Source of the DNA: JAAETI01 sp965368515
GTDB taxonomy: Bacteria; Actinomycetota; Acidimicrobiia; Spongiisociales; UBA5794
DNA: 14,455 nucleotides
Direction of reading: 5' to 3'
Assembly (NCBI GenBank): GCA_965368515.1
Contig: CBDUNF010000072.1
Span: forward strand, 1 to 14,455
Part shown: positions 12,766-14,455 of the stretch, in pieces
Position numbering within the stretch: the first letter of the stretch is position 1
Layout: each line of letters begins with the position of its first letter
Made by a program: the position numbers and the translations under genes
Notes under the pieces: generated by a model
Database searches by the model: none
Seen by the model: the letters and a program-made list of their open reading frames with translations, nothing else
What the model was told of the DNA's origin: nothing

Positions 12766-13765
12766 TAGCCGCGAAGCTGTGCTGTCGGTTCGCAACCTGG
12801 TCAAGTACTTCCCGATCACACGCGGGATCATTCTGCGAAAGCAGGTCGGGACCGTTAAGGCCGTCGACGATGTCAGCTTCGACCTGTACAAGGGGGAGAC
12901 CCTTGGTCTGGTCGGTGAGTCTGGCTGTGGCAAGACCACCACGGCACGCACCATTCTGCGGCTCGAGAAGCCGACGAGCGGCGAAGCGTTCTACCGGGGG
13001 AGAGACATCTTCGAGCTGTCGCGTTCGGAAATGCGTGAGCTGCGGCGCGACATCCAGGTGATCTTCCAGGATCCCTATGCGTCGCTGAACCCACGGATGA
13101 CGGTGGGTGACATCATCGGCGAGGGTTGGAAGGTCCACGACGGCGTTGTCCCGAAGGCGCAGCGTCGCAACCGGGTGCATGAGTTGCTGGAACTCGTTGG
13201 GTTGAACCCCGACCACATCAACCGCTATCCGCATCAGTTCTCTGGTGGGCAACGGCAGCGGGTTGGGGTGGCGCGAGCGTTGGCGCTCAATCCGAGCATC
13301 ATCATCTGCGATGAGCCGGTTTCGGCGCTTGATGTTTCGGTGCAGGCTCAGGTGGTGAACCTGTTGGAGGACATCCAGGACGAGTTTGGTCTCTCGTATC
13401 TGTTTATCGCACACGACTTGTCTGTGGTCCGTCACATCTGTGATCGGATTGCAGTCATGTATCTCGGCAAGATCGTCGAGACAGGGAATGAGTATGACGT
13501 CTATGACGACACTGCTCACCCGTACACGGAGGCTCTGTTGTCGGCCGTGCCAATTCCCGATCCCGCCCTACGCGGGCGCGGGCAACGCATTCTGTTAGAG
13601 GGAGACGTTCCGAGCCCTGCCAACCCGCCATCAGGTTGTCGGTTCCGGACACGTTGTTGGAAGGCACAGGAGATCTGCACGGTCGAGCCTCCGGAGCTGG
13701 TTGATCGTGATGTAGGCCATCCGGTGGCATGCCACTTCGCAAAGGTTGACTTTGCGGAGACGTAG
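12752..13765 (+). CDS. dppF: Peptide ABC transporter ATP-binding protein, DppF/OppF type
   Basis: A 337-residue ATPase, second member of the ATPase pair. Walker A GESGCGKT (55-62), signature FSGGQRQR (from 163), Walker B IIICDEP with Asp187-Glu188, and H-loop IAHDLSVV are intact. An OppF-type YFPITRGI stretch precedes the Walker A, and VIFQDPYASLNPRMTV is the typical Q-loop. The C-terminal extension keeps Cys296, Cys302, Cys309 and ACHF. ATG 12752 follows a near-perfect AAGGAGGT five nucleotides upstream, which decides the start inside the end of dppD. Last gene of the operon, followed by a strong palindrome. Confidence 0.95.
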   Translation: MAALDSREAVLSVRNLVKYFPITRGIILRKQVGTVKAVDDVSFDLYKGETLGLVGESGCGKTTTARTILRLEKPTSGEAFYRGRDIFELSRSEMRELRRDIQVIFQDPYASLNPRMTVGDIIGEGWKVHDGVVPKAQRRNRVHELLELVGLNPDHINRYPHQFSGGQRQRVGVARALALNPSIIICDEPVSALDVSVQAQVVNLLEDIQDEFGLSYLFIAHDLSVVRHICDRIAVMYLGKIVETGNEYDVYDDTAHPYTEALLSAVPIPDPALRGRGQRILLEGDVPSPANPPSGCRFRTRCWKAQEICTVEPPELVDRDVGHPVACHFAKVDFAET

Positions 13766-13800
13766 CGGTCGGTCCCGGATGCACGATTAGCCGATACAGA

Positions 13801-13830
13801 ATGGGGAGGAGGCAGCTGCCTCCTCCCCAT
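13801..13830. terminator. 30-bp perfect palindrome, likely bidirectional terminator
   Basis: Arms 13801-13815 and 13816-13830 are perfect inverse complements, giving a GC-rich stem of 13 pairs with an AGCT loop. It lies 35 nt after the dppF stop and 15 nt before the end of the convergent metallopeptidase-like gene. The downstream T content is low on both sides, so it is not a textbook terminator, but position and strength suit transcription ending from both directions. Confidence 0.75.
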
Positions 13831-13845
13831 CTCTGCTTGCTGCCG

Positions 13846-14455
13846 TCACGCCTCGCAGTGGTCGGTGTAGCCGTGTAGCGGGTCACTCCCGGTGAGCGTC
13901 CGATAGGCCGTCAATAACTCGTCACAGCTGTTATCGGGGATGCGTCCCGGGACGACGGGTCGGTCGATCAGGCCCCACACCAGAATCTCGGCGGCATGTT
14001 CGGCGCCGCGATCGTGCCAGTTGCCCTCTCGCCATGCCGTCAACCCTCGGAGTTCGAGGAACTCCTGTTGCGTTGCCTCATCGAGCGTCCCGTGATCCCA
14101 GGCGTGCCCAATCTCATGCAACGCCACCCAGTCATCTACTGGCCCGCCGCCGGTCAGGCAGAGCCTGACCTCGGTCCGAAGGCCATCGCTGACCGCGGCT
14201 CCGTCCCGACCGAAACAATCGTCGCGGCTACTGAACCCGACAAAGTCGATACCAGGTAGCTCCAGACCGGCGGCGTCGAACAGATTCACAGCGTGGTTGA
14301 CGAGATCCTCCTGCTCGGCTGTGAGATTCGACCTGGTGCTCACGGGACCGCCCCCCAGTGTGGGTGCCAGATGACCGGTCGCCAGCTGATACGCCTCGCC
14401 GAGGTGGTTACGGTCGTAGTGGCCGATCCGCGTCGGGTGAGTTCCGTCGAGACCC
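13846..14455 (-). CDS. HExxH zinc-metallopeptidase-like protein (5' partial)
   Basis: The frame is open to the right window edge, with GC-rich third codon positions, so the gene probably begins outside; GTG 14343 behind a G-rich stretch is an alternative start giving 165 residues. Visible: LHEIGHAWDH (HExxH, the zinc-binding helix and catalytic Glu of zincin peptidases) about 75 residues into the 165-residue form, and a downstream GAEHAAEILVWGL whose glutamates could give the third zinc ligand (gluzincin style). Cysteines in DDCFG, RLCLTG, NSCDELL and the final DHCEA hint at disulfides and export. Upstream of GTG 14343 the frame reads LDGTHPTRIGHYDRN, resembling the DxxHP block of SGNH hydrolases (weak). 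Substrate unknown; convergent with dppF. Confidence 0.7.
   Translation of the reverse strand, partial: GLDGTHPTRIGHYDRNHLGEAYQLATGHLAPTLGGGPVSTRSNLTAEQEDLVNHAVNLFDAAGLELPGIDFVGFSSRDDCFGRDGAAVSDGLRTEVRLCLTGGGPVDDWVALHEIGHAWDHGTLDEATQQEFLELRGLTAWREGNWHDRGAEHAAEILVWGLIDRPVVPGRIPDNSCDELLTAYRTLTGSDPLHGYTDHCEA

Noticed and set aside
1..14455. CRISPR arrays, tRNA/rRNA genes, insertion sequences or phage genes
   Set aside because: I saw no regular short repeats with spacers, no RNA gene signatures and no transposase or integrase motifs.

Overview
The window is high-GC DNA with GTG and TTG starts, 1-8 nt start/stop overlaps, leaderless-looking promoters, lipoproteins with Thr/Ala-rich linkers and cysteine-containing S-layer-like repeats. 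Together these suggest an actinobacterium (Actinomycetota), most likely of the Acidimicrobiia type. The class assignment is an inference from protein style, not a phylogeny.

Layout. (1) 1-653: the 3' end of a surface glycoside hydrolase (GH5-like C-terminus) followed by three SLH-like repeats. (2) 661-5181: a copper and cytochrome-oxidase assembly island. A four-gene, translationally coupled operon encodes a lipoprotein cytochrome c, a Sco1/SenC protein, a cupredoxin-like lipoprotein and a membrane protein with an HxHxxH motif. It faces a PCuAC copper chaperone. Next come an ECF sigma factor resembling mycobacterial SigC and, divergent from it, a four-TM zinc-finger anti-sigma, which faces a second PCuAC gene. 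Three promoters in this island share GGGAACCA-N15-CGAC(C/A)A with the same 17-nt spacer between GGGAAC and the CGAC hexamer. They lie before the cytochrome c operon, PCuAC-1 and the anti-sigma gene, which defines a probable local regulon of the ECF factor. (3) 5309-7786: a PfkB-family sugar kinase, a divergent phosphopantetheinyl-transferase-like protein lacking the usual metal ligands, and a luciferase-like (LLM) oxidoreductase. (4) 8033-13765: a complete dipeptide/oligopeptide ABC importer (SBP, two permeases, two ATPases), closed by a 30-bp perfect palindrome. (5) 13846 to the right edge: a partial gene with a HEIGH zinc-protease motif.

The most unusual item is the importer's substrate-binding protein (8033-9736). 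Its sequence order is circularly permuted relative to DppA/OppA: the segment normally at the mature N-terminus sits at the C-terminus (residues about 450-567), while signal peptide, lipobox and linker remain at the front. The reading frame is intact through both junctions, and the new termini fall near a domain boundary. It may be a real circular permutant or an assembly/rearrangement product; read-level evidence and homologues would decide.

How the genes fit together: the copper island reads as a self-contained system for loading copper into a respiratory oxidase outside the membrane. PCuAC and Sco are known copper donors to oxidase CuA/CuB sites. The ECF/anti-sigma pair probably senses copper or oxidase status at the membrane, with negative feedback through ECF-driven anti-sigma expression. 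The dpp-type operon is an independent nutrient uptake unit.
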